61,088 bases of DNA from Pseudomonadales bacterium (GTDB lineage: Bacteria > Pseudomonadota > Gammaproteobacteria > Pseudomonadales > Ketobacteraceae). The translations under genes and the position numbers were made by a program. The notes beneath the pieces are model-generated. The model did no database searches. It had not been told where the DNA came from and saw only the letters and a program-made list of their open reading frames with translations. The DNA is taken from contig JAKSAW010000084.1 of assembly GCA_022361455.1 (NCBI GenBank), forward strand, positions 1-61,088, read 5' to 3'. The first letter of the stretch is position 1, and the number at the start of each line of letters is the position of its first letter. Positions 1 to 8,978 of the stretch are shown piece by piece.

Positions 1-182
1 CTTATTTTCTATTCTATCAGAGCAAATCGCAAGCTTTTTGTACGGTCGTTTCGAATTCAGATAACCTATTGATTCAGCTCAACAATCCTCCACCACATAA
101 GCTTGTATTTCGTTTGTGCAGCTTAAAAGGTCACTGTATAAGCAAGAGGTAAAGTTAAGCTTAAATAGAAATTGGGAAAGCA

Positions 183-500
183 ATGAGAAGTATTATAATT
201 TTTTGTCTATTGATGACAGCAGGTTGTGCTCAGTTACAACAAACAAAATCAGAGCAGCTTGAAAAAGGTGTGCACAGGCTTAGTACCATCGGGAATGTCT
301 TTGCTTCTAAAGAAGAGATGAACAACAAGATTATTGAAAGAGCCTCAAGGATATGCGGCGGTTCCGAAAACGTTGAATATTTAGGTGAGGTGACAGTAGA
401 ACCATTTGAACAAGAAACCCATTCTGAAGGTGTTTCTGTAACGGGTAGTTATCAGTTATATAGCCGGCTAATTAAATGCAAGAATGAGCAACAAAACTAA
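183..500 (+). CDS. Small putative lipoprotein of unknown function
   Basis: Encodes 105 residues that begin with a short hydrophobic signal and a lipobox-like stretch ending T-A-G-C, so Cys15 is the probable lipidation site and the mature protein would be membrane anchored. Thr at the -3 position is less usual than Leu, which lowers certainty. Two further cysteines (Cys58 and Cys99) could form a disulfide in the periplasm. A GGGAAAG stretch lies just before the ATG. I do not recognise a family. It stands alone, about 200 bases from the next gene on the same strand. Confidence 0.65.
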   Translation: MRSIIIFCLLMTAGCAQLQQTKSEQLEKGVHRLSTIGNVFASKEEMNNKIIERASRICGGSENVEYLGEVTVEPFEQETHSEGVSVTGSYQLYSRLIKCKNEQQN

Positions 501-707
501 TAGTTATTCGTCTTTTTGCGAACTCCCACTCCCAACCAACAAGGCCATTGCATTTGTGCCAAGGGTTTCTGTCAACGCTCAAGTTTAAAGTTGATTTATC
601 GAAAGCTTAATGAGACTTTAGAAGTGTTAAATGTTGCCGAGTTATACGTAGAAAAAAGCTGTTCACCATATATACAGAAAACCACAACAATCTAGCCGAG
701 GGATTGT

Positions 708-1331
708 ATGTCTTTTAATAAAACCAAACTAATTGCAGCGATTCGTGACAGTGGTAGTGGCGATTTGATCCATTTCTATGATCAAGGACAAGACGACCGT
801 TTGAATAAAATGGACTTAACTGAAGACGGCTGGTGTCATGGTATGGCCGTAAAGTGGTTAGAGTTTAAAAAGCAAAAAGGCATTGCTGATGAGACATTCT
901 GGCCATGGGTTGCTAGTGATAAAGCCGGGCCGGCCTTCAGATTTATTATGGTCGACCAAACTATACGTTCAAAGGTAGGTAATGCTAAAGATAGCAACGA
1001 AAAAACCATTGCCCATCTCAGACGCAAAGGCCCGCTAGCTTACTTAAAAGACCATGATCAATGGGGTACAAACCCACAACCCCAAGCATTAGCCAATGAT
1101 GTGGTTAATACACCTGGCAATTTTGCGCGCATTGGCATGTATTATATATCTGGTGGTGGCCATGCTATCGCTGCTGTAATCAAGGATAAGCACGTTTGGT
1201 TTATGGATCCAAATGCTGGCGAGGTCAAAGTTAAAAAAGAAAATTTCGCAAAATTCTTTAAGAATTTTTGGAAAGTGCGCTACCCCACTAGCCATTTGAA
1301 ATCTTATTACGTTGAAAAGTATAACGGCTAA
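708..1331 (+). CDS. YopT-like papain-fold cysteine protease (peptidase family C58 type)
   Basis: The 207-residue protein carries the order of catalytic motifs expected of C58 papain-like proteases: Cys43 in DGWCHGMAVKW, His152 in SGGGHAIAAV and Asp167 in FMDPNAGE. In YopT and AvrPphB the Cys/His/Asp triad has the same order and the same kind of flanks (G-x-C with a Trp shortly after, G-G-H-A, D-P-N-x-G-E). The size matches a bare protease domain. No signal peptide or membrane segment is visible, so it is cytoplasmic unless a dedicated secretion system exports it. The ATG follows a good GAGGGA ribosome site at 698-703. No immunity or secretion gene is adjacent. The family call rests on motifs only; the substrate is unknown. 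Confidence 0.7.
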   Translation: MSFNKTKLIAAIRDSGSGDLIHFYDQGQDDRLNKMDLTEDGWCHGMAVKWLEFKKQKGIADETFWPWVASDKAGPAFRFIMVDQTIRSKVGNAKDSNEKTIAHLRRKGPLAYLKDHDQWGTNPQPQALANDVVNTPGNFARIGMYYISGGGHAIAAVIKDKHVWFMDPNAGEVKVKKENFAKFFKNFWKVRYPTSHLKSYYVEKYNG

Positions 1332-1360
1332 AACTTTAATCAATAACCCCCTATCTTGTT

Positions 1361-1405
1361 ACTAGCATCTAACTCCTAACTACTAGTCGGATTTTAGATG
1401 CTAGT
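1361..1405. repeat. Inverted repeat with perfect 12-bp arms
   Basis: ACTAGCATCTAA at 1361-1372 is the exact reverse complement of 1394-1405, with a 21-base loop. The right arm includes the stop codon of the minus-strand hydrolase that ends at 1394. The repeat sits between two convergent genes, so it may act as a shared transcript-end hairpin, but no T-run follows on either strand. It is therefore not a classical intrinsic terminator. Confidence 0.55.
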
Positions 1406-2236
1406 CGCCAACCCTTGTTTACTGAGCCAACTATTTAAATAGCTTGCAACCTGCTCCCAGCCAGTATCAAGCATCATGTTATGTCCCATGCCAGGAAATA
1501 GTTTCATATCGGCATCATATACCGTAGCTGTCTTTCTAATCTCTGTTTCTCCGACCACAACATCATCTGGGGAACCCAATACTAAAAGCGGTATCTTTTG
1601 ATCTTTGACGTTTCCAATCGTGTTCGAACTTGGGTTAAACAGCAGCATCTCCATATAGGCGCGATAGGAATCAAACTCTATCTTAGGGTGAAGCGTTTGG
1701 AGCTCATCTTCTGGAAACGAAGATGAGTAGAAGATCTGCCGATATAAATCTGGTGTCCCGATCATCGCATTAGGATCAAATAGAAGGTTGCTTTTCAATG
1801 CTGCCAGAGGATGGCACTTTGTCATTCTCAATGTACCGGCACCCAAGCCTTTTGACCCTACAGCTGCAAGCAGCACTGCCCCAGGCAACGTATTACTAGC
1901 GAGATACTCTTGCAGGATCATTCCACCCATGGAATGAGCGATAACAACAGGCGACTCATCCATGGCCTCTATACAATGTTGTAAGTCTTCAACATAATCG
2001 CTAACAGGCTTCCACCGCTGTTTGTGTCTACCTAAGCTTCCAGTGTAGCGATTCAATTTCAGGGTAAAACAACAATAGCCTTGATCTACAAAATAGGAAA
2101 TAAACTTATCCCACACCCAAGGGCCCTGCATATAACCATGCACAAAGAGTAATGGCTTGCTTTCTCTTATTTTGGTTGGTATGTGTTGAACGATCTCAAC
2201 ATTAGTTGACTGTAACTTTTCAACAACTGCATTCAT
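1394..2236 (-). CDS. Alpha/beta hydrolase, lysophospholipase/lipase-like
   Basis: A single alpha/beta-hydrolase domain of about 280 residues. Visible motifs are the oxyanion-hole HGYMQG near residue 33, the nucleophile elbow AHSMGG (Ser102), an acid in SPDDVV and the catalytic His in GMGHNMM near the C-terminus. It probably hydrolyses an ester or related bond in the cytoplasm; no signal peptide is seen. The open frame extends upstream to a TTG at 2320, but that adds a Cys-rich stretch unlike the family. I prefer the ATG at 2236, although no strong ribosome site precedes it. It converges with the C58 protease gene. Confidence 0.75.
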   Translation of the reverse strand: MNAVVEKLQSTNVEIVQHIPTKIRESKPLLFVHGYMQGPWVWDKFISYFVDQGYCCFTLKLNRYTGSLGRHKQRWKPVSDYVEDLQHCIEAMDESPVVIAHSMGGMILQEYLASNTLPGAVLLAAVGSKGLGAGTLRMTKCHPLAALKSNLLFDPNAMIGTPDLYRQIFYSSSFPEDELQTLHPKIEFDSYRAYMEMLLFNPSSNTIGNVKDQKIPLLVLGSPDDVVVGETEIRKTATVYDADMKLFPGMGHNMMLDTGWEQVASYLNSWLSKQGLATSI

Positions 2237-2426
2237 AAATGAATATCTCAAGGCAATGGATGTACAAAGCGAAAACACTTGTATATGTAAACAGAGTACT
2301 CTTTCGTGGTGCGCCCGCAACCACAGGCTCTTAGAGAGAGACCTTACTATGAGTTTACGTTGAATTAATTGAAGTAAAATGATCTTTGTCTTTGAAAGAA
2401 AATTTAGAGGAAGATAACATCTGAAA

Positions 2427-2768
2427 TTAACGCCTGCTATCAGACGAATTGATTAACCCATTAGCAGTATCGCTAATCAAACGATACTCCTGAAAACAAA
2501 AGCGAGTCGAGTTTACATTACTTGGATCCGTTGACTCGGAAAGCGCAGTAAACAACCGTGACTTGTGATCATTCCACAAGGTTGCGAGATCCTTTGATCT
2601 GCCCTTATCACCTTGAACAACCGTGTGATCGTCAGTGTCTACAAATGCCTGGCATGACTTGACGATTTTAGTCGGCGTAGGGCCACTACTTTTAAGCGGT
2701 ACCGACAGGCTATGTGCTTGTGCGCTAATGAATAGAAGAGACAATAGACTAACAGTTGATTTGAACAT
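2427..2768 (-). CDS. Small secreted protein of unknown function
   Basis: 113 residues starting with a clear Sec signal peptide (charged MFKS, a Leu-rich core and a cut after A-Q-A near residue 18). The mature part of about 95 residues has two cysteines (Cys39 and Cys91) that could form a disulfide, so a periplasmic location is likely. I recognise no family. The general plan, a signal peptide and a short two-Cys domain, is shared with several small periplasmic families including some immunity proteins, but no diagnostic motif is present. Confidence 0.6.
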   Translation of the reverse strand: MFKSTVSLLSLLFISAQAHSLSVPLKSSGPTPTKIVKSCQAFVDTDDHTVVQGDKGRSKDLATLWNDHKSRLFTALSESTDPSNVNSTRFCFQEYRLISDTANGLINSSDSRR

Positions 2769-3228
2769 AATGCAGAATCCCGTTTGTGTGACTCAATGTG
2801 AACGACTGTGTTGATAATATTAGATCAGCGCTTTGTTCATTAAATAGTCACTTAACCATTCTGGATGCGTCAAAATACCGGAAACGCCCCTGATAAGTTG
2901 TTGCCAGGCAAAAAACGTTTAGTAAGCAGGAAGTTAGAGATTTTCGTACGATACGATCAACCGAGATTGAGAGCGACGCATGAGCAATATATTCATGCTC
3001 ATCTTTATTACTCTCAATAGGTTATAAAGAGACTGGGCTTGACCTACATTGGAGTACACAAAACCGGTGATGGCTCAAAACCTGACAATTTCTATCTCAC
3101 CTAACTATTCAATATTCATGCTGAAGCTTGGTCGATGACAAAGGCCAAGGTATAAGACCACTTCGTATAATTGAAATTATATAGGTAGCAATTTATATTG
3201 AGGCTACGGAAGAAAGGAGGCACAGCAC
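2769..3228. other. Long intergenic stretch without recognisable gene
   Basis: About 460 bases between the divergent small secreted protein and the DMT transporter. I find no convincing reading frame, RNA gene or strong hairpin. The only clear signal is the ribosome site AAAGGAGG at 3213-3220, which belongs to the transporter. Promoters for both flanking genes must lie here, but I cannot place them with confidence. Confidence 0.4.
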
Positions 3229-3252
3229 ATAATTATTAAATCAAGCGCGTGG

Positions 3253-4092
3253 ATGTTAGGAACACTAGCCTCTTTTTGCTTAATGGCAATTGGAGCTAGA
3301 GAGCTAAGCGACCATTTAGATACACTTCAGATTTTATTTTTTAGAAGTGTCATTGGTTTAATCGTTATCTCTCTAATCATCCTTTGTAGTCGCAAAGTCC
3401 ATTTGTTTCGATCAGATCGCGTCCCCTTACATAGTTTAAGAAATCTATTTCACTTTGCCGGACAATACGGGTGGTTCCTAGGGATTGGACTCCTGCCACT
3501 GGCCGAAGTTTTTGCGCTTGAGTTTACAGTACCTTTTTGGACACTCTTAGTTGCAAGTATTTTTCTAAAAGAACAACTAACTCAACGAAAAGTACTTTCT
3601 ATCATCTTGGGAATTATGGGTGTTCTAATAATCGTTAAACCAGGAATTGAAATAGTCAGCTATGCATCTTGGATAGTCCTAGGATCTGCCATGTTTTACG
3701 CGTTCTCACATACAGCAACCAAGTCGCTTTCCACGAGCGAAGATCCAATGACAATTCTATTCATGATGTGCTTAATTCAACTGCCTATTGGTTTCTTCTT
3801 GTCGATAGACGTTTGGCAGAACCCAATTAACGCGCAATGGTTTTGGCTTGTTGTGATTGGTTTGACCGCACTAACGGCTCACTATTGTATGACTAAAGCC
3901 ATGCAACATGCGGAAGTATCCGTTGTGGTTGTAATAGACTTTATGAGACTTCCTTTAATTGCATTAGTAGGAGTAGCACTCTACTCCGAGAGTTTTGAAA
4001 TTGGCATTGTATTCGGCGCAGCTCTAATGCTGGTAGGAAATCTCCTCAACTTCATTTCGCCTAAAAAGTTAATTACTAACAGTCAAGGATAA
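3253..4092 (+). CDS. DMT-superfamily transporter (EamA/RhaT type)
   Basis: A polytopic membrane protein of about 280 residues with roughly ten hydrophobic segments in two EamA halves; the phrase LIIVKPG after the first half is typical. Members export amino acids, nucleobases or other metabolites; the substrate here is unknown. The first ATG (3253) lies inside the first membrane segment and 32 bases after a perfect AAAGGAGG site (3213-3220). In-frame ATA (3229) and ATT (3232) sit 8 and 11 bases after that site and would restore a normal N-terminus (IIIKSSAW before Met). No in-frame ATG, GTG or TTG occurs in between. The real start may therefore be a rare codon upstream. Confidence 0.85.
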   Translation: MLGTLASFCLMAIGARELSDHLDTLQILFFRSVIGLIVISLIILCSRKVHLFRSDRVPLHSLRNLFHFAGQYGWFLGIGLLPLAEVFALEFTVPFWTLLVASIFLKEQLTQRKVLSIILGIMGVLIIVKPGIEIVSYASWIVLGSAMFYAFSHTATKSLSTSEDPMTILFMMCLIQLPIGFFLSIDVWQNPINAQWFWLVVIGLTALTAHYCMTKAMQHAEVSVVVVIDFMRLPLIALVGVALYSESFEIGIVFGAALMLVGNLLNFISPKKLITNSQG

Positions 4093-4128
4093 TGGGGCTA
4101 TTCTAGATATCTTCATCAAGATCAGCCT

Positions 4129-5139
4129 TTAGAGTGACCAGACTTTTGGCATGGCTTGCTGTCTCACGCAAACTATCTCCGCCAGAATCGATAGCGCAAT
4201 TTCCGGAGGCGTTCTACCGCCAAGATTAAGCCCAGCAGGGCCTTTTATGCGGTTAATTTGAGTATCGCTAATGCCTCTTTCTCTAAGGAGCTCGCAACGC
4301 ATGCTATGTGTGCTGCGGCTGCCTAAAGCACCAATATAAAAAGCATCTGTTTCAACCGCCTTGCTTAGAATATCCGGCTCCCATTCATGGCTATGGGATA
4401 AAGTTACTAACGCACTCCATGGATCTAACAACTCGGCATTGAATGTCGAGTATCTACCGGTGGAACAGGTCAACATCTCTATATCGAACAACTGCGCCAT
4501 AGCAACAAAGTAATCATAGATAGCACCCTCACCCACTACAACGACACGAGTTCTCGGCGTATAAGTTTTGGTGAAGTTCGACAAATCATTCTCTACCTGA
4601 GCACGATTATATTGATAGTTTTTGGTGGTAACTCTAGTCAACTGTTCATTGCTTAGCTGTACTACTTGATGACTACCACCTACCAAATCAGCAGTCCATT
4701 CCAACAGGGTTCGATTACTATAAGCTGCAAATAATTGATTAATAAAAGAAGCCTCTGGATTTGGCGTTATTAATACGTCAATACCCGAACCACAGGGCAA
4801 TTGAATATCGAAATAGTCTGAGGACTTTCCATACCGCACCAAGCGTTGCTGCTTTAAACGTAAACAGCTAAGCGCTTCTTCAATTAATGCACTTTCCAAA
4901 CATCCACCAGAAATCAAACCCACCGCTTCGCCACTCTCGTTAACCACCATTTGGCTGCCCACCGGCCTGGGTGAGCTACCTTCGTAATTAACCAACGTCA
5001 CTAATACAGTTGCTAGGGATCGCGAATGCCAGTCATAAAGAGTGGATCGGATATCATCAATAAAGCCAGAGGCGATACCCGAGGGTATCGCTTCCGCTAG
5101 CGGATTTACTTCACTTAACGACGCGACATTCATATTCAT
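4129..5139 (-). CDS. xdhC: XdhC/CoxF-family molybdoenzyme maturation factor
   Basis: 336 residues with the two halves of the family. The N-terminal XdhC/CoxI domain contains the GSSPRPVGSQMVV and SGGCLE motifs, whose Cys is implicated in cofactor handling. The C-terminal Rossmann-like domain contains YIGALGSR and GLNLGGRTPPEIALSI. Such proteins bind molybdenum cofactor, assist its sulfuration and deliver it to xanthine-dehydrogenase-family enzymes. The gene follows iorB with a 29-base gap on the same strand, so its client is almost certainly the iorAB enzyme. The start is the first of two close ATGs; no strong ribosome site is visible. Confidence 0.9.
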   Translation of the reverse strand: MNMNVASLSEVNPLAEAIPSGIASGFIDDIRSTLYDWHSRSLATVLVTLVNYEGSSPRPVGSQMVVNESGEAVGLISGGCLESALIEEALSCLRLKQQRLVRYGKSSDYFDIQLPCGSGIDVLITPNPEASFINQLFAAYSNRTLLEWTADLVGGSHQVVQLSNEQLTRVTTKNYQYNRAQVENDLSNFTKTYTPRTRVVVVGEGAIYDYFVAMAQLFDIEMLTCSTGRYSTFNAELLDPWSALVTLSHSHEWEPDILSKAVETDAFYIGALGSRSTHSMRCELLRERGISDTQINRIKGPAGLNLGGRTPPEIALSILAEIVCVRQQAMPKVWSL

Positions 5140-5168
5140 AACAGCAGCTTCAAGTGGCTTAATTTCCT

Positions 5169-7331
5169 TTAGACAAACTTGGTCTTCATTGGCAGCGCAT
5201 AGTTTCGTTCGCCGTCTAGTGCCGCAACCGCATTAGCCAAAGCAGGCGCGATAACAGGCGTGCCAGGTTCACCCACACCGGTTGGCGCTTCTGTCGACGG
5301 CACTATATGAACATCAATATTCGGCATCTGGTTCATACGCAATACTTGGTAATCATGGAAATTACTTTCAACCACCTTACCGTTATTAAACGTAATTTCA
5401 CTAGACAACGCTGGAGCTAAACCAAAACCAATACCTCCTTCCATTTGGGCAGCAATGACATCAGGGTTCACAGGCACACCGCAATCTACAGCACAAATCA
5501 CTCGCTCTATATGAACACCATTATCTTGCTGTGAAGTTTCCACTACCTGAGCCACATAAGTATTAAAGGATTTGTGTAAAGCAATACCTTTTGCCCGCCC
5601 AGCCTTGGCGGGATTAAACCAGCCAGATTTTTCCGCGGCTAAATTCAATACACCCTTGTGGCGTGGCTGGTCTTTTAATAGCCCCAAGCGGAATTTAACT
5701 GGGTCCTGATTAGCAGCTTTCGCTAGCTCATCGAGGAAACTCTCCACTGCATAAGCAGTATGAGTTGAACCAACTGCACGCCACCACAACACTGGTACCT
5801 GAACTTCGGTGGTGTGCAATTCTACCTGTCGATTAGGAATGGCATAGGGCAAGTGAATCGCACCTTCAACAGAGGTATGGTCAATCCCATTTTGAATTAA
5901 GCCTGCGAAAGCCGTACCTGTGACGATTGATTGACCAACAATTCGGTGATGCCAAGCAACGATATTACCTTGCTTATCAATACCTGCGCGCATTTTATGA
6001 AAGTACGCTGGGCGGAAGTATCCTGCATGGGTATCATCTTCTCGAGTCCATACCAATTTAATGGGTACACCTTTACCGTACGCCTGCGCAATTTCGGTGG
6101 CTTCCACCACATAATCTGAGTGCGAGTTCGCCCGACGACCAAAACTACCACCGGCAAATAAGGTGTTAATCGTCACCTTATCCATGGGGATATCGAGCAG
6201 CTTGGAAACCGCCATTTGGTCCCCAGTTTGAACTTGAGCGCCATACCAAAGTTCCGCACTAGCGACAGCACCTCCTTGACTATTAATTTGCACCACGCAA
6301 TTCATAGGCTCCATAGCGGAATGGGACAAGAACGGAAACTCATAACTGGCTTCTAATATTTTATCTGCCTGTTCGAAACCTTGATTGATATCACCATGTT
6401 GTTCCGCTATCGGCCCCGGCTTTTCTGCCAACGTTTTATATTCAGCCATAAGCTCATCAGAGCTTTTGTTAAAGGCTGCACTTTCATCCCAGGATATTTT
6501 CAAGGTGTCGCGACCTTTCTTGGCTTGCCAAAAATCTTTGGCTAACACTGCCACACCATTAGAGATTTTAACCACCGCTTCAACGCCGGATACTTTTAAC
6601 GCTGCGCTATCATCATAGGATTTAAGCTTGGCACCAAATCTAGGTGGATGGGCAACTACTGCGGTGAGCTGATTAGGTAGCTTAACGTCTTGAGTAAACT
6701 CAGCTTGACCACGAGTTTTGCCAACATCTTTACGCGCTACATTAGTACCAATAAGCTTGAATTGTTCTGGTGACTTCAAAGCAACTTTTTGCGGTATCGC
6801 TTCTTTTGCAGCAAGTGCAGCTAAATCACCGAAACTAGCTTTCTTACCGGATGAATGGCTGACAACTCCGTCATCAACCTTTATGCTTTTCGCTGAAACA
6901 CCCCAAGATTTAGCTGCGGCATTCACTAACATGGCTCTTGCAGCGGCACCAGCTTCACGCATTTGCATAAAAGCATTAGAGATACCACTACTACCACCCG
7001 TTCCTTGAAACTTTCCCCAAGCTAGGTTGGCATACTTTTCTGTATTTGCTTCCGCGCCACGGCATACCACCTGTGACCAAGCAGCATCGAGTTCTTCTGC
7101 TACGAGTGTCGCTAATCCAGTAAAACTACCCTGCCCCATTTCAAGGTGTTTGATAGTAACGGTAACCACGTTATCAGCACCAATCGCAACAAATGCATTA
7201 GGCTCTAGCATGCCTGATCCTGCTTTAGTAGCGCCGGCATGAACAGCGGGAATACTTAGGCTCAACATTAATCCTGCACTAGACTGCGCACTGGTAATTA
7301 AGAACTTTCGTCGACTTAAATTAAGCGCCAT
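5169..7331 (-). CDS. iorB: Molybdopterin-binding large subunit, isoquinoline 1-oxidoreductase beta-like
   Basis: Large subunit of a xanthine-dehydrogenase-family molybdenum hydroxylase (IorB type, 720 residues). The N-terminus carries a twin-arginine signal (SRRKFLITSA), implying export of the folded complex with its small subunit. Cofactor-domain motifs include GGSFGRRANSHSD, LWWRAVGSTHTAYAVESF and, near the C-terminus, GVGEPGTPVIAPA, whose Glu is the expected catalytic base. The frame is open to 7394, but ATG 7331 follows AAGGAGAAAC and begins exactly at the Tat signal, so I chose it. It overlaps the end of iorA by 11 bases, indicating translational coupling. Substrates of relatives are N-heterocycles or aldehydes; the actual one is unknown. 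Confidence 0.9.
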   Translation of the reverse strand: MALNLSRRKFLITSAQSSAGLMLSLSIPAVHAGATKAGSGMLEPNAFVAIGADNVVTVTIKHLEMGQGSFTGLATLVAEELDAAWSQVVCRGAEANTEKYANLAWGKFQGTGGSSGISNAFMQMREAGAAARAMLVNAAAKSWGVSAKSIKVDDGVVSHSSGKKASFGDLAALAAKEAIPQKVALKSPEQFKLIGTNVARKDVGKTRGQAEFTQDVKLPNQLTAVVAHPPRFGAKLKSYDDSAALKVSGVEAVVKISNGVAVLAKDFWQAKKGRDTLKISWDESAAFNKSSDELMAEYKTLAEKPGPIAEQHGDINQGFEQADKILEASYEFPFLSHSAMEPMNCVVQINSQGGAVASAELWYGAQVQTGDQMAVSKLLDIPMDKVTINTLFAGGSFGRRANSHSDYVVEATEIAQAYGKGVPIKLVWTREDDTHAGYFRPAYFHKMRAGIDKQGNIVAWHHRIVGQSIVTGTAFAGLIQNGIDHTSVEGAIHLPYAIPNRQVELHTTEVQVPVLWWRAVGSTHTAYAVESFLDELAKAANQDPVKFRLGLLKDQPRHKGVLNLAAEKSGWFNPAKAGRAKGIALHKSFNTYVAQVVETSQQDNGVHIERVICAVDCGVPVNPDVIAAQMEGGIGFGLAPALSSEITFNNGKVVESNFHDYQVLRMNQMPNIDVHIVPSTEAPTGVGEPGTPVIAPALANAVAALDGERNYALPMKTKFV

Positions 7332-7890
7332 GGTGAGTTTCTCCTTCTGCTTCAGTGGCAGTATGGTTGCTACTTGCAACCTTGCTAGCATCATAGAAAA
7401 TCGGCGAATCTACACTAGCAATGGCCAAATTATCAGACGCTAACTTAATCGCCTTTTTAATACGTACATAGGTATTACAACGGCAAATATTCCCCGACAT
7501 ATAATTGTCGATATCTTTATCGGTTGGCTTGGGGTTTTGTTTCAGCAATGCAGTGGCAGACATGATCTGGCCAGACTGACAATAACCACATTGCACAACC
7601 GCTAGCTCCTCCCAGGCATTAGTAATTGCTTGGGACTCTGCACTTAGTTTCGACTCCGTCACGCCTTCAATGGTGGTGATGTTCTGATTCTGTATTCCGC
7701 TGGCTGGCATCATACAAGAGCGAACAGGTGTGCCATTTAAATGCACTGTGCAAGCGCCACATTGGGCAATTCCACAACCAAACTTGGTACCGGTTAAATT
7801 TAAGTGATCTCGAATCACCCATAACAACGGTGTATCAGGCTCTACATCCACGGTTTGCAACTGGCCATTAACAGTAAAAGACAGTTTCAT
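7321..7890 (-). CDS. iorA: 2Fe-2S small subunit, isoquinoline 1-oxidoreductase alpha-like
   Basis: Electron-transfer subunit with two [2Fe-2S] clusters. The plant-ferredoxin-like cluster is held by Cys39, Cys44, Cys47 and Cys59; the second, in the helical domain, by Cys101, Cys104, Cys136 and Cys138 (QCGYCQSG and ICRCNTY). At 189 residues it is longer than the usual ~150 because of a tail of about 35 residues with no motif. The start follows GAGGAG with 6-base spacing. It is first of the iorA-iorB-xdhC run and lies 24 bases from the AraC regulator gene on the same strand. Confidence 0.9.
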   Translation of the reverse strand: MKLSFTVNGQLQTVDVEPDTPLLWVIRDHLNLTGTKFGCGIAQCGACTVHLNGTPVRSCMMPASGIQNQNITTIEGVTESKLSAESQAITNAWEELAVVQCGYCQSGQIMSATALLKQNPKPTDKDIDNYMSGNICRCNTYVRIKKAIKLASDNLAIASVDSPIFYDASKVASSNHTATEAEGETHHGA

Positions 7891-7914
7891 AATCGGCTCC
7901 TCACCGAGTAAAAG

Positions 7915-8808
7915 TTAGCGTAGGCGTTCTAGGTCGGAACTAGGCGCCACCCCAAAAAAGCGTTTATATTCTCGTGAAAACTGTGAGCTACTTGCATAAC
8001 CCACACTAGAGGCAGCGGAACTTGCAGTAACGCCGCCTTGCAAAATTAATGATCTTGCTTGATGTAAACGAATATTCTTTAAGTACTGCACCGGTGATAA
8101 AGACGTCACCGCTTTAAAATGTTGATGAAAGGATGATGGACTCATATTTGCCATATCCGCTAAAGATTCAATACTGCTGTTTTCTAAATAATTGGACTGC
8201 AAGTATTTTAATACTTTGGATATGTGGTGGTAGCGACCACCTTGGAAAGCAACGGCACGTAACGCATTGCCCTGTTCACCTTGCAATATACGGAACATCA
8301 ATTCTTTTACGTAAAGAGGAATAAGCAACTTAGCATCTTCTGGGTTTTCCAGTGTATCCATAATGCGATGGGCAATGTCACTGATATGCTTATCCATTGG
8401 ACTGGCCACAGCCGCTTCAGGAAATCCACCATTCACCATGTCGCCATTTGTTTGTGGGTGTTCAACCTTATCCATATCCATCAATAGCTGTGAGATGTCA
8501 ACCGCATCTATTCGGACACACAATCCAAGAAAAGGTTTCGCCTCCGATGCTTCGGAAACCTCGCACACAAAAGGCATAGGCAACGACATAACCAAGTAAT
8601 TATCGGGGTCATAGATAAATTTTTGATCACCCAGAAAGCCACATTTTTGGCCCTGCCCCACAATCACAATACAGGGGTCGTACACCACCGGTTGCGCCTT
8701 TTCTGGGGACGAAGCTCGAAACAAATTGATATAAGGGGTGGCCGTTTCGGTAATACCGTCTTGCTGAGTGTACTTCGCAATCTTCTTGGCCAAGGTACCC
8801 GACTTCAC
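7915..8808 (-). CDS. AraC-family transcriptional regulator
   Basis: About 297 residues: an AraC_N-type ligand/regulatory domain over the first ~190 residues (PCIVIVGQGQK and NYLVMSLPMPF are typical) and a C-terminal AraC DNA-binding domain with two helix-turn-helix segments (SIESLADMANMSPSSFHQHF and ASSVGYASSSQFSREYKRFFG). It lies directly upstream of iorAB-xdhC on the same strand and probably controls them. A TTG at 8814 is possible, but GGGAG is placed six bases before the GTG at 8808, which I take as the start. Confidence 0.88.
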   Translation of the reverse strand: MKSGTLAKKIAKYTQQDGITETATPYINLFRASSPEKAQPVVYDPCIVIVGQGQKCGFLGDQKFIYDPDNYLVMSLPMPFVCEVSEASEAKPFLGLCVRIDAVDISQLLMDMDKVEHPQTNGDMVNGGFPEAAVASPMDKHISDIAHRIMDTLENPEDAKLLIPLYVKELMFRILQGEQGNALRAVAFQGGRYHHISKVLKYLQSNYLENSSIESLADMANMSPSSFHQHFKAVTSLSPVQYLKNIRLHQARSLILQGGVTASSAASSVGYASSSQFSREYKRFFGVAPSSDLERLR

Positions 8809-8978
8809 ACGCAACTCCCGTTAAGATAGTGCACTGATACTAATACCTATTCGCTCACCGCAATATAGCAACTCGAAGAATTTGGAGGATTAGGCAAGAA
8901 ACACGTACGAATATAATAGTCGCAACTGGCAGGCTGCTCCAGGGAGTCTAGCTATCGATAAGGTTACTGTCATAAGTG

